NCBI GenBank assembly: GCA_020072645.1
Contig: JAIQGK010000002.1
Span: forward strand, 124,001-188,000
Direction: 5' to 3'
From: Terriglobia bacterium
GTDB lineage: Bacteria > Acidobacteriota > Terriglobia > Terriglobales > Acidobacteriaceae
Length of the DNA: 64,000 bases
Under the pieces are notes generated by a model, which made no database searches, had not been told where the DNA came from, and was given only the letters and a program-made list of their open reading frames with translations. Position numbers and translations under genes: made by a program. Below are positions 53,677 through 63,176 of this stretch, one piece after another. Numbering within the stretch: the stretch's first letter is position 1; each line of letters begins with the position of its first letter.

Positions 53677-56600
53677 TTATTCAACAACCAATGTCAAATT
53701 CAGTGATCGAGTCGCATGGCCGTCGTTCGCGGTAACGATTAAAGCATAAGTTCCTGATGGAGTTCCATTATTTGCAGAAATGGAATTTTGCTGCGTTGGA
53801 CCGCCAGCACACGAAATCGTTGCTGCAAGAAGCGCGACTACCATTAACACTGAGATACCGATTCGATGCTTTGGCTTTCCCATAATCAAAATAGCCAATA
53901 CAACTGTACCCAATAATACCGATGCAAGCTGGCCAAGTTTTCCAGTCCTATTGACCGTACGGGCTGTCGCGTGTGGGGAAGTCGGCACCATTACATCGAA
54001 TGAGATAATCCCATCCGCGATGGGCTGAAGCTGAGATGGAGAGGCCACACAAATCTGACCTGGAGGAGCACCTGTACACGTTATCTGGATCGGAGAAGCA
54101 TATCCGCTTATGCTCTGTAGCTCTAAATGGAAAAAACCTGTTTGCCCAGCAGTTATGTGAATTGTAGGACTAGAAGTTGATTGAACTCTTATCTGATAAT
54201 TTGTTGCATTTCCAAGAAGACCAACAACAGCAAAATTATTAAATGGATCATTGCTATGTATTTCAATTCCCCCTGATTGCAAGCCTGTCCTAGCTGGCGT
54301 AAAAGACACATTGAAGCTGCAACTCGAATTAGGATTGATGGTTGGAGGGCAGATCCCCTGGAGAGAAAACCCAGCGCTACTGGTCACAGGCTGTAACTGA
54401 GCAGCTACATTTCCGGTATTGAATACTGAGACCTGTTGTGATTTAGAACTTGTCCCAATAACCGTGGGCTCAAATTGCAACTCTGGGACAGAAACCTGTA
54501 CAGCAGGGCCAACCGCATTCCCCTCAACAGTCAACACATGAGGGCTCGCGGTCGTATTATCAAAAAGTTGAATTTGCCCCGATTGAAATCCCGGATGTCT
54601 GGGGCTGAAAATCACCGTTAACGGAAAACTGGTGCCGGGAGCAATTTGGTTGAAAGGGACTTGAGTCGTAAAAAACTCTCCTGGCATACTAATGCCACCA
54701 AAGAACAAAGCGCTTGTCCCAGAATTAAATAAATTTATTGTTTGAGGTGCTGATTCCTGTCCAAGAGTCAGGTCTTGGAAATTGAACCCCGATGTACTCA
54801 CACTGAAAGCAGGCGTGCCAGATAGAACTGTGGTGAACATATCGGTGACGCTTCTCACATTACCCCGTGCATTAGCAGCACCCGCACGAAAGTAATATGT
54901 GGTATTTGGCTGCAACCCATTTGCAAGGGCCGACAGTATGTGATCAGCGCCATCTCCGATTGCATCCAATAGATAGAGGTTCGTCACTTGGAAGTCTGGT
55001 GTTGTTGAGATCTCGAAATAAGGACTAGTACTGGTAAAATTCGCATTGAAGATGCCATTAAGAATCGCCGATCTGTCGCCCACCCAACTCGCACCTCCCG
55101 TCGCCGGGGTCGGAAAAGGTATTGACGGAGTATTAACAATAAGTGCAGAAGAAGATGAAGTGGTCCCTCCTACTGTCACAACGGTAATAGGTCCAGTCTG
55201 AGCATTTTCGGGAACCTGTACCGTTAAACTGGTGCTTCCCGTACTGTCGGCAATCGCAGCAGGTATCCCGTTAAATAAAACTGATGTGACACCAAGCAGA
55301 TTTGTACCATTCACAGTTATGAATTGCCCTGCACTGGCACTCGTTGGTGAAAATCCTGAAATCACGGGTGGCATACTGCTGTATACCGCCGTTAAAATGT
55401 GATTAGTATCCATTGTTATGTTTGTAAAGGCTTGAGCGGATACAGGCACTGCCGTACTTTTCGCGAATGAAGAAAAATGTATTACACCATCCAAAAGCCA
55501 GTGATCAAATATGTTGTTCCCAAGTTGGGATGGGACAGCAACATTCACGGTAGTATTCTTAATAAAATTTAACTCTGTCCCTTGAAATCGACCAATCAAA
55601 TCGAACGGATTTACTGTAGCTCCAAGACCGTCATCGGGATTGGAAGATCGTACTTTCAAATTGAAGCTGTCGAGCGGAGATCCTGTTACAGTAGAACCGG
55701 GAACATAAGAAAAATACTCATTGTCGTCTACTTCTATCGCGTTGCAGAATAAGTAACCAAGACCAAGAAATGTACCAGCATCTCCAAAAGGGCGGCGGCT
55801 TCCATTGTCGGTGACGATTGAAATTTCATTATTCATCAGGCGCTTTATTAAAGTTCCGTCCGGATGTGCATGGCTATTCGATAAGAGTGATCGTGGTACT
55901 GATATTACGCCCCCCATGAAATAGCTGGCCATCTCTTCGTGTGAGATAGTAATGACATTTTTAAAATCAAACTGATCATGAGCTAAGGCTACGGTCTGGT
56001 TATATGGGTTTCGCAAAACATCCGGAGATGCTATTCCATCTCTATGAATCGCAGCGCGGTGTTCATCAGGACCGCGAATGAGATAGACAACTGCATTGCC
56101 TCTTTCCTGCACAAATGTACCAACGGGGTGCGATGGGAATGAGCCATTTACAGTAAATTGCTCAGAGCTGCCGTCACGACAGAGACGCTCAGTTATACCA
56201 ACTGTCTTGGAGATCAGTCCCCGTACTTGATTTTTGCCTTCATATACAACAAAGTGCAGATGATAATTTGGATCAGGGTTGACGCATGTTTTTCCTAAAT
56301 ATCCAATCAAATTTTGGCTCGTAACATGCATTCCAGGAAAAGCGACAACAGTATCTAAATGAAGATAGCCACTCCACCATTGGGGGTTAACGCTATTAGG
56401 GTGAGCGACTAATACAGCGTGACAGCTGGCTGCAGTTCCCGATCCTCCCCACTCCACTACATCTCCATCTGCAGCTGCAAATACCTGGGCAAGAGCATCA
56501 TCATCTCTGCTACTGCTATTGGGGTTATATTTATTAATATCCCATGCATTGGTATCATCTGCCGCTCCGTAACCGCCTCCCACGATATGGGCTCCCGTGC

Positions 56601-56754
56601 CTGGGTGCTGAAGGAATTCCCACGTGCTATCTCTGACGTCTGAATGTGTAAATCTTAGCGGCCCTTCCAATGGAGATACGACCTGGACAGGAGCTTGCGC
56701 AATACTTAATGAAGAGAAAGCAATTATTCCTGCAATGATGCGGATTATCTTCAT
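53677..56754 (-). CDS. Large secreted multidomain protein with M23-like N-terminus
   Basis: 1,025 residues. A signal peptide (MKIIRIIAGIIAFSSLSIAQ) is followed by an M23-like domain at about 55-190 (NAWDIN, YLHLD and YHLHFVV). An IPT/TIG domain (PPVISGFSPTSASAGQFITV) lies at about 460-545, a fibronectin-like domain to about 650, and two ASH/choice-of-anchor repeats (FNFQDLTLGQESAPQTINLF, LQFEPTVIGTSSKSQQVSVF) to about 855. The end has two hydrophobic helices (LASVLLGTVVLAILIMG, VLMVVALLAATISCAG). Likely surface-bound; enzyme activity is uncertain because the first zinc ligand is not clear. Confidence 0.75.
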   Translation of the reverse strand: MKIIRIIAGIIAFSSLSIAQAPVQVVSPLEGPLRFTHSDVRDSTWEFLQHPGTGAHIVGGGYGAADDTNAWDINKYNPNSSSRDDDALAQVFAAADGDVVEWGGSGTAASCHAVLVAHPNSVNPQWWSGYLHLDTVVAFPGMHVTSQNLIGYLGKTCVNPDPNYHLHFVVYEGKNQVRGLISKTVGITERLCRDGSSEQFTVNGSFPSHPVGTFVQERGNAVVYLIRGPDEHRAAIHRDGIASPDVLRNPYNQTVALAHDQFDFKNVITISHEEMASYFMGGVISVPRSLLSNSHAHPDGTLIKRLMNNEISIVTDNGSRRPFGDAGTFLGLGYLFCNAIEVDDNEYFSYVPGSTVTGSPLDSFNLKVRSSNPDDGLGATVNPFDLIGRFQGTELNFIKNTTVNVAVPSQLGNNIFDHWLLDGVIHFSSFAKSTAVPVSAQAFTNITMDTNHILTAVYSSMPPVISGFSPTSASAGQFITVNGTNLLGVTSVLFNGIPAAIADSTGSTSLTVQVPENAQTGPITVVTVGGTTSSSSALIVNTPSIPFPTPATGGASWVGDRSAILNGIFNANFTSTSPYFEISTTPDFQVTNLYLLDAIGDGADHILSALANGLQPNTTYYFRAGAANARGNVRSVTDMFTTVLSGTPAFSVSTSGFNFQDLTLGQESAPQTINLFNSGTSALFFGGISMPGEFFTTQVPFNQIAPGTSFPLTVIFSPRHPGFQSGQIQLFDNTTASPHVLTVEGNAVGPAVQVSVPELQFEPTVIGTSSKSQQVSVFNTGNVAAQLQPVTSSAGFSLQGICPPTINPNSSCSFNVSFTPARTGLQSGGIEIHSNDPFNNFAVVGLLGNATNYQIRVQSTSSPTIHITAGQTGFFHLELQSISGYASPIQITCTGAPPGQICVASPSQLQPIADGIISFDVMVPTSPHATARTVNRTGKLGQLASVLLGTVVLAILIMGKPKHRIGISVLMVVALLAATISCAGGPTQQNSISANNGTPSGTYALIVTANDGHATRSLNLTLVVE

Positions 56755-57150
56755 ACCCCCTCCGGGCTGGGAGCATACCTCGACTAATCTTGTGATCTCA
56801 TATTTTGAAAAACTGCCTGCTCAAATGAGCTTTGCCTAAGAAACACAATGTAAGAGGTATTTTTTCGCGGAAAGTATACCAAATACTGGTACTGAAAACC
56901 ACTCATTGGCCCCTCTGGTAGTGGTACAGTTTGTGAATCCGGTTCATCGCTGCGCGATGAACGTCTGCCTAAAGGCCCGCGATTCGTGAGCGAATCGCTA
57001 GACGCTGAATACTGCTAGTGGGTCAGTTTTTCAAACTGACCCACTACAGCCCCTCTGGTGAGGACTTCACAACCTCGTTGCAGACGGTTCGTGGAAAGCT
57101 GTTGAGCTGTTTGGCTTCTGGAGGCTTTCTGTGTCGTAAACTTACCGATG
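56755..57150. repeat. Three consecutive perfect hairpins
   Basis: GTTCATCGC/GCGATGAAC (56942-56962), GCGATTCG/CGAATCGC (56979-56998) and TAGTGGGTCAGTTT with its complement (57016-57046, loop TTC) follow each other within 105 bp. There is no gene. They lie beside a recombinase remnant and could be recombination sites, REP-type repeats or terminators. Confidence 0.75.
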
Positions 57151-57390
57151 AAGAGCAGTTTCATGGAACTGCTCGACACATCGACAGTGACTACTATTGG
57201 TCAAAATGCAACAGAGGCGGTCGGTGCTCGATTGTTTCGTGATTCCTCGCCTTGCTGCTCTAAAAGGCATTTTTCTGTTAAGGGAACTCGACAACCCGCC
57301 ATTCATCGAGCTTTATCGAATGCAAAATCTGCGTCGTGTTTTGATCATAATGGGTCGGTTATTGGTATACGGGCAAAGGAGTCCATGAGC
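57150..57390 (+). pseudogene. Decayed C-terminal fragment of a large serine recombinase
   Basis: The frame from 57197 reads MQQRRSVLDCFVIPRLAALK and IELYRMQNLRRVLIIMG. This matches, in order, the serine-recombinase tail at 29590-29608 plus 32547-32690 (EPREYSILD-YYVVPRLAKV, LDIHRVKNLSGLI). Upstream sequence keeps only frameshifted traces. It is a relic of a second recombinase-carrying element. 57391-57582 shows no gene. Confidence 0.65.
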
Positions 57391-57582
57391 AGCTCCTGGC
57401 TGAGGCGCCGGATTTGCCGTTATTGGTTAACCCAAATGTTTTTTTCGCCCGTGAATGATACTCCGAGTGCAACAGGGCAGTAAGCGCCGAACAGTTATTA
57501 ACGTTTAGGCTGCTATCCTTTAATAAGGTCGGACGGTATTAAAGGATCCCTGAATTGCCCCGGGCGGACCCTGAGGGGGGTG

Positions 57583-58083
57583 CTATTTGGTTGGCTTTTT
57601 GGATGCTTTGCCGATGGTACGGAGAGCGAGAATCGCCGGGTAATTGCTCGGGGATTTCCCCAATGCTTTCATGTGCTTGGTGACCAACTCGTGCTCCTCG
57701 TCGGAGAAATAGTAGCGGACATGCTTGGTCTTGGTAGGCGCATGTAACCTTTGAATGCGAAGCTCGGGTTCGAGGACTTCGCGGATAAAGTCGCTGATGG
57801 ATTCCTTTTTATGAAGGCGGGTCAACTGCTCAAGCTTTTCGTGTTCCGTGGGCGTCAATTCAATTTCAAGGGTAAGCTTTTGTGGCTTCTCCTTTGACTT
57901 GCTGGCTTCCTGCAAGAGCAGGTCGGCAAAGAATTGACTGATGCTGATGTGATTGTCACGGCAGTACTGCGAAATCTTCTTATGTTCCTCCTCGGTCAAG
58001 TTCGTGTAGAGGAACCGTTCGCGGATGCCTTTGCCTTGACTTCGTTTTACCGTGGCTACTGGCCGTTTGGGTGTTTTTAACAC
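57583..58083 (-). CDS. Basic protein with three RHH-like repeats
   Basis: 166 residues. Three similar units are visible: RFLYTNLTEEEHKKISQYCR, EIELTPTEHEKLEQLTRLHK and RYYFSDEEHELVTKHMKALG. Each has a strand, a T/S-x-x-E-H cap and helices, as in ribbon-helix-helix DNA-binding proteins of the MobC/plasmid type. Both ends are Lys-rich. The exact family is unknown. A relaxosome or transcription-repressor role is inferred. Confidence 0.6.
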   Translation of the reverse strand: MLKTPKRPVATVKRSQGKGIRERFLYTNLTEEEHKKISQYCRDNHISISQFFADLLLQEASKSKEKPQKLTLEIELTPTEHEKLEQLTRLHKKESISDFIREVLEPELRIQRLHAPTKTKHVRYYFSDEEHELVTKHMKALGKSPSNYPAILALRTIGKASKKPTK

Positions 58084-58160
58084 GGGGGTAAGTATTAAGG
58101 ATTTTTAAAGTTGATCTGACACCGAATCATAAGATACGTGTACAGACCAAATCAATGACA

Positions 58161-60581
58161 TTATTGCCGCAGAATCTGTTGGATATTGAACCGAAATAGG
58201 GGCATAAGCGGAACGATGCTGGCGATGATTGCCAGGAGAATTACGAGAGTGGCGCTAAGTATATAAATCGTAGGATCTAATGCCGTAACGCCGTAGAGCA
58301 TCGAGGATAGAACTCGGCTCAGGCTGATCACGATGACTGATCCGATGAGGACGCCGCCTATAGTGGCGAAGAGACCAAGTCGGCTGACGAGAAAGGCTGT
58401 CCGAATAGGCGTTGCTCCGAGTGCCATGCGGATGGCGATTTCGCGGCGTCTTTGTGTGACTGCATTTGCCACAACCCCATAGATGCCAAAGACAGCTGAG
58501 AGAATTCCGATACCGGCGAAGGCGGTTAGAAGCGCTAAGCTTGCATGGCGTCCACTGAGATAATTTCTGCTCAAGTAGGCGTCCAGAGTCTCGAAGCTCT
58601 CCACTGGAAGGTCTCTGTCAACATCTTGGAGTGCTTTTAAGGCGGCACTCTTGGCCGCATCACTTGAGAGAGTGGTATTGACAACAAAGGAAAGGGCCGG
58701 CGATGGATCCTGATACTGGGGAACGTAGACCTGCATCCATCTGACCTGGCGCTCTGGTCCAAAGTGTTTGATTTCTTTCACCACCCCAATTACCTCTCGC
58801 CAGGGGCCCGGTTCGCCCGTGAAGAGTGCCATGCGGAGATGTTTTCCGAGAGGGGTTTGGCCGGGCCAGAGTTTGGCCGCTAGAACATCGTCCATAACTA
58901 CGACTGGCGAAGTGCCCTGGCGATCGGCATTTGTAAAATCGCGTCCTTCAAGAACAGGAAGCCGCATCACCTGAAAAAAACCTGGCAAGATGGATTCTTC
59001 TTCCACGAGCAGTGGTTTACCAAAGAGTGGGGATTGCGAATCTGGGTCCATGCTATTGACCAAGGCTTGGCTCGTTAGGGGCAGACTCGAAATTCCACTC
59101 ACTAATTGCATTGCGGGTAGGCTGCCGAGTTTCTCAACTGCTGTTTTATAGAGACTCAATTGTTTCTCAGGTTCTTTGTAGCGGTTGAGAGGGGGCGTGA
59201 TTTGAAAGGAAAAAACATTGTGCGGGTTGAACCCCAGATCAACTTTTTGCACTTCGTAAAGACTTTTGATAAGCAATCCAGCAACTAACGCCAATCCGGA
59301 GGCGAAGGCAACCTCGCTTAAGATCAGGATGCCGCGTGGGAGAGACCGACGCCTGTTCGAGGAACCAGGCTCGCCTCTGAGTTCGTTGCCGATTTTGAGC
59401 CGGAAAGCATAGAGAGCCGGAACAAGAGTGCTGGCCAAGGTGGCGCACAACGTCATTGCTAGCGTGAGGGCGATAACTCTGAGATCGATGTTGGTCTCGT
59501 GAAATCTTTGAGCGGCATTCGGGAAACGGTCGAGAAAGTACACCAGTCCCAATTTGGCGAAAAGTAAACCGAGTCCTGCTCCAACAATTGCGAACATCAG
59601 GGCTTGCAGGAGCAGTTGCCGCAACAGGATTGACCGTGGAGAACCTAAGGCCAATCGAACGCTTAATTCTTGGGCACGTTCGAGGGCAGCAGCCAGGAAT
59701 ATTGTCATGACGTTCAGGACAGCCAGCAGGAAAATGAGACTGGAAGCAAGAATGAGAAGGAGCAGGGGCTTGCCACTACCAGAGATGAGGTTTTCAGTCA
59801 TACTCTCAACTCTGATACCCATGTCTTTAGTTGTCGCAGGATATTGAGAGGCCAGCCGGCTTGCGATCGTGTCCATTTCTGCTTGGGCTTGCGCAATGCT
59901 TACATGGGGTTTCATGCGCCCAAGCGGAAAAAACCAGCGGGTGTCTCGCTCCATGATGTGGGGCTGGTTGAGCAAGGGGCCATTGGTTACATAGACATCG
60001 GAGTACGTGAGGACATTGATGGGAGTGGGCTGCAGGATGCCGATAATTGTGTATTGGCGGTCGTCCAATAGCAGGTCTTTTCCCAGGATGGACGGATCGC
60101 CACCGAACTGGTGCTGCCAAAATGCGTAAGTCAGGATCACAACGCGGTTGGCGCCGGGTTCATCATCGGCGTTGGTGAAATTCCGGCCAGAGGCGGTTTG
60201 AATTCCCCAGACATCAAATCCTGATGCGGAAATTCCGACAACCTTAATATGTTGGGGAGGCCCTTGCCCGCTTAAGGTCGCGGAAAAGAAATACATCGCA
60301 GCCATGCTTTCAAACAAGTGGCTCTGCGCTTTCCAATCCAGGAAATCGGCATAAGAAGTCCCGAGCTGTCCGCCTGTTCGATTCACTCGGGAATGAAGCC
60401 ATACGACGCGGTCTGGCTCATGTATTGGGAGGGGGCGCAGAATGATGGCGTTGACCGCGCTGAATATTGCGCTATTTAGACCGATGCCGAGCCCCAAGGC
60501 TGCGAGTACTAGAATGGTCATTCCCGCCCGCTTGCGGATGAGCCGCAACGTGAACTGGAGGTCTTGAATCAAGGAATGCAT
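58161..60581 (-). CDS. ADOP-family MacB-like ABC permease
   Basis: 806 residues with the same duplicated layout as the permease at 19179: N-terminal MHSLIQDLQFTLRLIRKRAG with TM1, a periplasmic domain, FtsX-like TM blocks at about 275-400 and 680-800, and the late motif RRREIAIRMALGATP. The two share little sequence beyond the family core. No ATPase is nearby. The substrate is unknown. Confidence 0.9.
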   Translation of the reverse strand: MHSLIQDLQFTLRLIRKRAGMTILVLAALGLGIGLNSAIFSAVNAIILRPLPIHEPDRVVWLHSRVNRTGGQLGTSYADFLDWKAQSHLFESMAAMYFFSATLSGQGPPQHIKVVGISASGFDVWGIQTASGRNFTNADDEPGANRVVILTYAFWQHQFGGDPSILGKDLLLDDRQYTIIGILQPTPINVLTYSDVYVTNGPLLNQPHIMERDTRWFFPLGRMKPHVSIAQAQAEMDTIASRLASQYPATTKDMGIRVESMTENLISGSGKPLLLLILASSLIFLLAVLNVMTIFLAAALERAQELSVRLALGSPRSILLRQLLLQALMFAIVGAGLGLLFAKLGLVYFLDRFPNAAQRFHETNIDLRVIALTLAMTLCATLASTLVPALYAFRLKIGNELRGEPGSSNRRRSLPRGILILSEVAFASGLALVAGLLIKSLYEVQKVDLGFNPHNVFSFQITPPLNRYKEPEKQLSLYKTAVEKLGSLPAMQLVSGISSLPLTSQALVNSMDPDSQSPLFGKPLLVEEESILPGFFQVMRLPVLEGRDFTNADRQGTSPVVVMDDVLAAKLWPGQTPLGKHLRMALFTGEPGPWREVIGVVKEIKHFGPERQVRWMQVYVPQYQDPSPALSFVVNTTLSSDAAKSAALKALQDVDRDLPVESFETLDAYLSRNYLSGRHASLALLTAFAGIGILSAVFGIYGVVANAVTQRRREIAIRMALGATPIRTAFLVSRLGLFATIGGVLIGSVIVISLSRVLSSMLYGVTALDPTIYILSATLVILLAIIASIVPLMPLFRFNIQQILRQ

Positions 60582-61112
60582 TCCGGGAGAGCGCTTTCGA
60601 TGCGCCTGCTAGCGTGAAAACGCGCCAGAGGCAGGTAGGTGCAAACCGAGCATATTACTATGCGGTAAAGACTGAATGTCAAGAAAGAAAAGGAAAGTGT
60701 TTGGGGGGTAAAATGCGCTGAAGTCTTCGGATACATTTTTTGCGTGCAGTGCTAACATTTGCCCTACTTAAAGGAGCTGAGGCCCTCGGTCGCGGCTCGC
60801 GATATGCTCGTCCAGAGACTCAGCGGTAACACAACCGGAAGATCGGGGTAAGGTCGAAGCATTCGATCATGCGCCCAGGTCTGCGGTCCCAATCTCGGCC
60901 AAGAGTTGTCGAGACCGCAGAGGCCCGGGGTTCGCCTTCTCCTGATTCCGGGGTTGGTTTCTTAAGGTTTGGGATCAGGCTTCCAAATGGGCGACCTGGC
61001 CTGAGCCGCGGTTCTTTGTCTGTATGGATATTAGGAAATAGGTTTACAGATGTCAAGAAGCTTCGGTAACTCAAAAAAGGCTTGTCCCAAATCAGGAATT
61101 CTAGGAGATGAG
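60582..61112. other. 530-bp region without a supported gene
   Basis: Short frames here are Arg/Ser/Pro-rich and unconvincing. A partial inverted repeat lies near 60880-60925 (GTCTGCGGTCC..GACCGCAG). It contains the start regions of the divergent permease gene and the small peptide gene. Confidence 0.4.
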
Positions 61113-61280
61113 ATGAAAACGAGAATCCAAATTGTAATGATGTCAACTGTGGTTGCGGCGATGCTCAGCTTTCCAAGCGCCGTATCAATGGGGCAGTTTG
61201 CATTGGTTAAGGCAGGACCAATAGATGCACCACAGGCAGGGCCTGGGCCTGCGTGTCCTGGAGTCTGCTCCGTGCGTTGA
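61113..61280 (+). CDS. Small secreted Cys-containing peptide
   Basis: 55 residues from ATG 61113; AGGAGATG precedes it. The N-terminus is a signal-peptide-like MKTRIQIVMMSTVVAAMLSF followed by PSAVSMGQ. The predicted mature part is ~27 residues ending GPGPACPGVCSVR with a C-x3-C pair. A tight hairpin with a T-rich tail (61297-61320) separates it from the 7-TM gene downstream. A signalling or toxin peptide is possible; the function is unknown. Confidence 0.55.
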   Translation: MKTRIQIVMMSTVVAAMLSFPSAVSMGQFALVKAGPIDAPQAGPGPACPGVCSVR

Positions 61281-61320
61281 ACCATGAGAAAATTCTGTAC
61301 CCTTGGGTACGGGTTTTCTT

Positions 61321-62052
61321 ATGCAAATTGCGACCTTCATTTTTGGCTTCGCAGCCTATTTCTGGCTCCTGATGATCGTCCACCGCCAAGGCGTCAGGAA
61401 GCAGTTGCCGTGGTTTGTCTTTTACCTGTGGTGGGAATGCTTGATAACTTTGGTCCAGTTCGCGTTTTGGCTGTTCAGCCATCGCTTGTATTACAACGCT
61501 TATTGGTGGATAGACGCAGCCGAGATCGCCTTGATCGTCGCAGCTGTGCGCGAGAGTTTTCTGCGCATTTTTCAGGGTTTCACTCGCAAGCCTGGATTCC
61601 GTTGGTCGGTTTGGATTGTGATTGTCGGGGTGGTAGCTTACTCGGCATGGAAGGCCGTGTACGCTCCGCCCCTTCAAGTGAGCCGGCTCTACAACTTTGT
61701 GTTTGGTGCTGAGTTTCTTTTTCGATGGGGCTTTCTTGGGATTACCCTTTTGACGGTAGTGCTAACCTTTCTGATGAGGGAAGGCATTACGCGGGAGGAT
61801 GCCGTTGTAACTGGCTTTGGCATAGCGGCAGGTGCTTTTTTGCTGTACTTCGGCAGTTTTTCCTTGTTTGGCATGAAATACATTTTCTTGATCAAACACA
61901 TTCCCTCTGTGGGATACTTTGTAGCTGTGTTCTGGTGGATTTATGTTTTCTCGCGTCCGCTAAGACAGTTCGGGTTCGAAGAGTTGGGAATGGGGCCTGA
62001 TGAAATTCGGAAGGCGTTGCGGCGTTACCGGGCTTCCGGTGAGCAACTGTAA
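61321..62052 (+). CDS. Seven-TM membrane protein
   Basis: 243 residues from ATG 61321 (TTG 61303 also possible). Seven hydrophobic helices can be drawn: about 3-20, 32-54, 62-82, 95-115, 133-154, 163-186 and 194-214. The cytoplasmic tail is charged (GMGPDEIRKALRRYRASGEQ). Not homologous by eye to named families. Its position after the small peptide and before a membrane-anchored protein suggests one functional set. Confidence 0.6.
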   Translation: MQIATFIFGFAAYFWLLMIVHRQGVRKQLPWFVFYLWWECLITLVQFAFWLFSHRLYYNAYWWIDAAEIALIVAAVRESFLRIFQGFTRKPGFRWSVWIVIVGVVAYSAWKAVYAPPLQVSRLYNFVFGAEFLFRWGFLGITLLTVVLTFLMREGITREDAVVTGFGIAAGAFLLYFGSFSLFGMKYIFLIKHIPSVGYFVAVFWWIYVFSRPLRQFGFEELGMGPDEIRKALRRYRASGEQL

Positions 62053-62067
62053 GAAAGGCAAAAGTCA

Positions 62068-62688
62068 ATGCTAAGTCTGTTTGCGATCCTGCCCGTAATA
62101 CTGGCTATTGTCCTGATTTCCGTATTAGTGCTTATAAAGAAGATTCAATATCCTTCACCCCTCGTCTGGGGCTGTATTATCACGAAAGTGGTGCCCGCGC
62201 GGGCGCATCTCGTCCTGGATTACAACAAGCAGCTTGATGATGAGGAGCCGATTGAAGATCGATTGGGGCGAAAGGCGCGCCGGCAGCAGTTGAAAGTTAA
62301 TTGGGGATACCTCCGTGGTGAAACGAACAATACAACGTTATTTCTTCAGGCTCTCCGCTTCGAGGGGCTGAAGATTAAAGAAAGTAAGCGCGGGCTGAAG
62401 TATGACCCGCAGGAAACGGCTATCGTGGCATTGATTGATGAGGCCACAGGATTAAGGTGGCAGCAGGTTCGTTGGCAAGTGACTCTGTGGTTGCGCAGCG
62501 CGTTGGGATTGAAGATTGATCGGAGCGTGTTCCTGACTCTGCTGGTGCATTACAAGGACGTTGAGGAAGGAATGTTAGCCTTGGCAGAAGTCGAAGGGAA
62601 ATGGCTCAAGGACATGCTGTTGGAAAGGCTGGGGCTTACTGAGTGGCGGTTAATCGAAGGCGGTCAATCCGACCCCGACCTTGCATAA
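62068..62688 (+). CDS. Membrane-anchored hypothetical protein
   Basis: 206 residues with one N-terminal TM helix (MLSLFAILPVILAIVLISVL) and a soluble cytoplasmic domain rich in Leu, Lys and Trp. GAAAGG precedes the ATG, and it begins 15 bp after the 7-TM gene. Not recognised. It may transmit a signal from its 7-TM neighbour. Confidence 0.6.
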   Translation: MLSLFAILPVILAIVLISVLVLIKKIQYPSPLVWGCIITKVVPARAHLVLDYNKQLDDEEPIEDRLGRKARRQQLKVNWGYLRGETNNTTLFLQALRFEGLKIKESKRGLKYDPQETAIVALIDEATGLRWQQVRWQVTLWLRSALGLKIDRSVFLTLLVHYKDVEEGMLALAEVEGKWLKDMLLERLGLTEWRLIEGGQSDPDLA

Positions 62689-62828
62689 ATGATGAAGTCG
62701 CCAAAGCGAAATGTAATTCTTTCGTTCTTTCGTGTGCGAGTTCTTATTCCTGTTTTGAGAGGTTTTTTCCTGACTCTGGCGACCTAACATTCAGCGCCCC
62801 GAATCATTTCATATTTTCAAGGTACTTG

Positions 62829-63086
62829 TCAGCGCGGTGGTGGGGGAGCATTGTAGACGACTACTACCTGCTGCGGTTGCTTGCTGGCAAGAATCAGGGC
62901 AATAATCCAACCGAGAAGCGTAACGCCGAACAGGATGTTAACAATGATAGCCGCGGCCTTATACGGGCTGTTTTTTCTGATGGCAGTGATGGTGGGCAAG
63001 AAGTATATGTATAAGACCAAGAATAAGGCAGCAACCGCGATAATCATTTCGATCGGAGTAAGATTGTGCAAGTTCGTATGATGCAT
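62829..63086 (-). CDS. Superinfection immunity-like membrane protein
   Basis: 85 residues from ATG 63086 (an upstream start at 63140 is less likely). Two TM helices carry the family pattern IYFLPTITAIRKNSPYKAAA and NILFGVTLLGWIIALILA, seen in the Imm/superinfection-immunity family of phages and bacteria. The Pro-rich end is short. It may alter membrane entry of phage DNA, or be a housekeeping homologue. Confidence 0.75.
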   Translation of the reverse strand: MHHTNLHNLTPIEMIIAVAALFLVLYIYFLPTITAIRKNSPYKAAAIIVNILFGVTLLGWIIALILASKQPQQVVVVYNAPPPPR

Positions 63087-63176
63087 ATAGTGCCTCGATT
63101 TTAAGAGTTTATCCGAAGACCGGGAGCAGGACTTTTGCAATGCAACTCGGTCCTCGGAAAAATGAATGAGTTTGAA

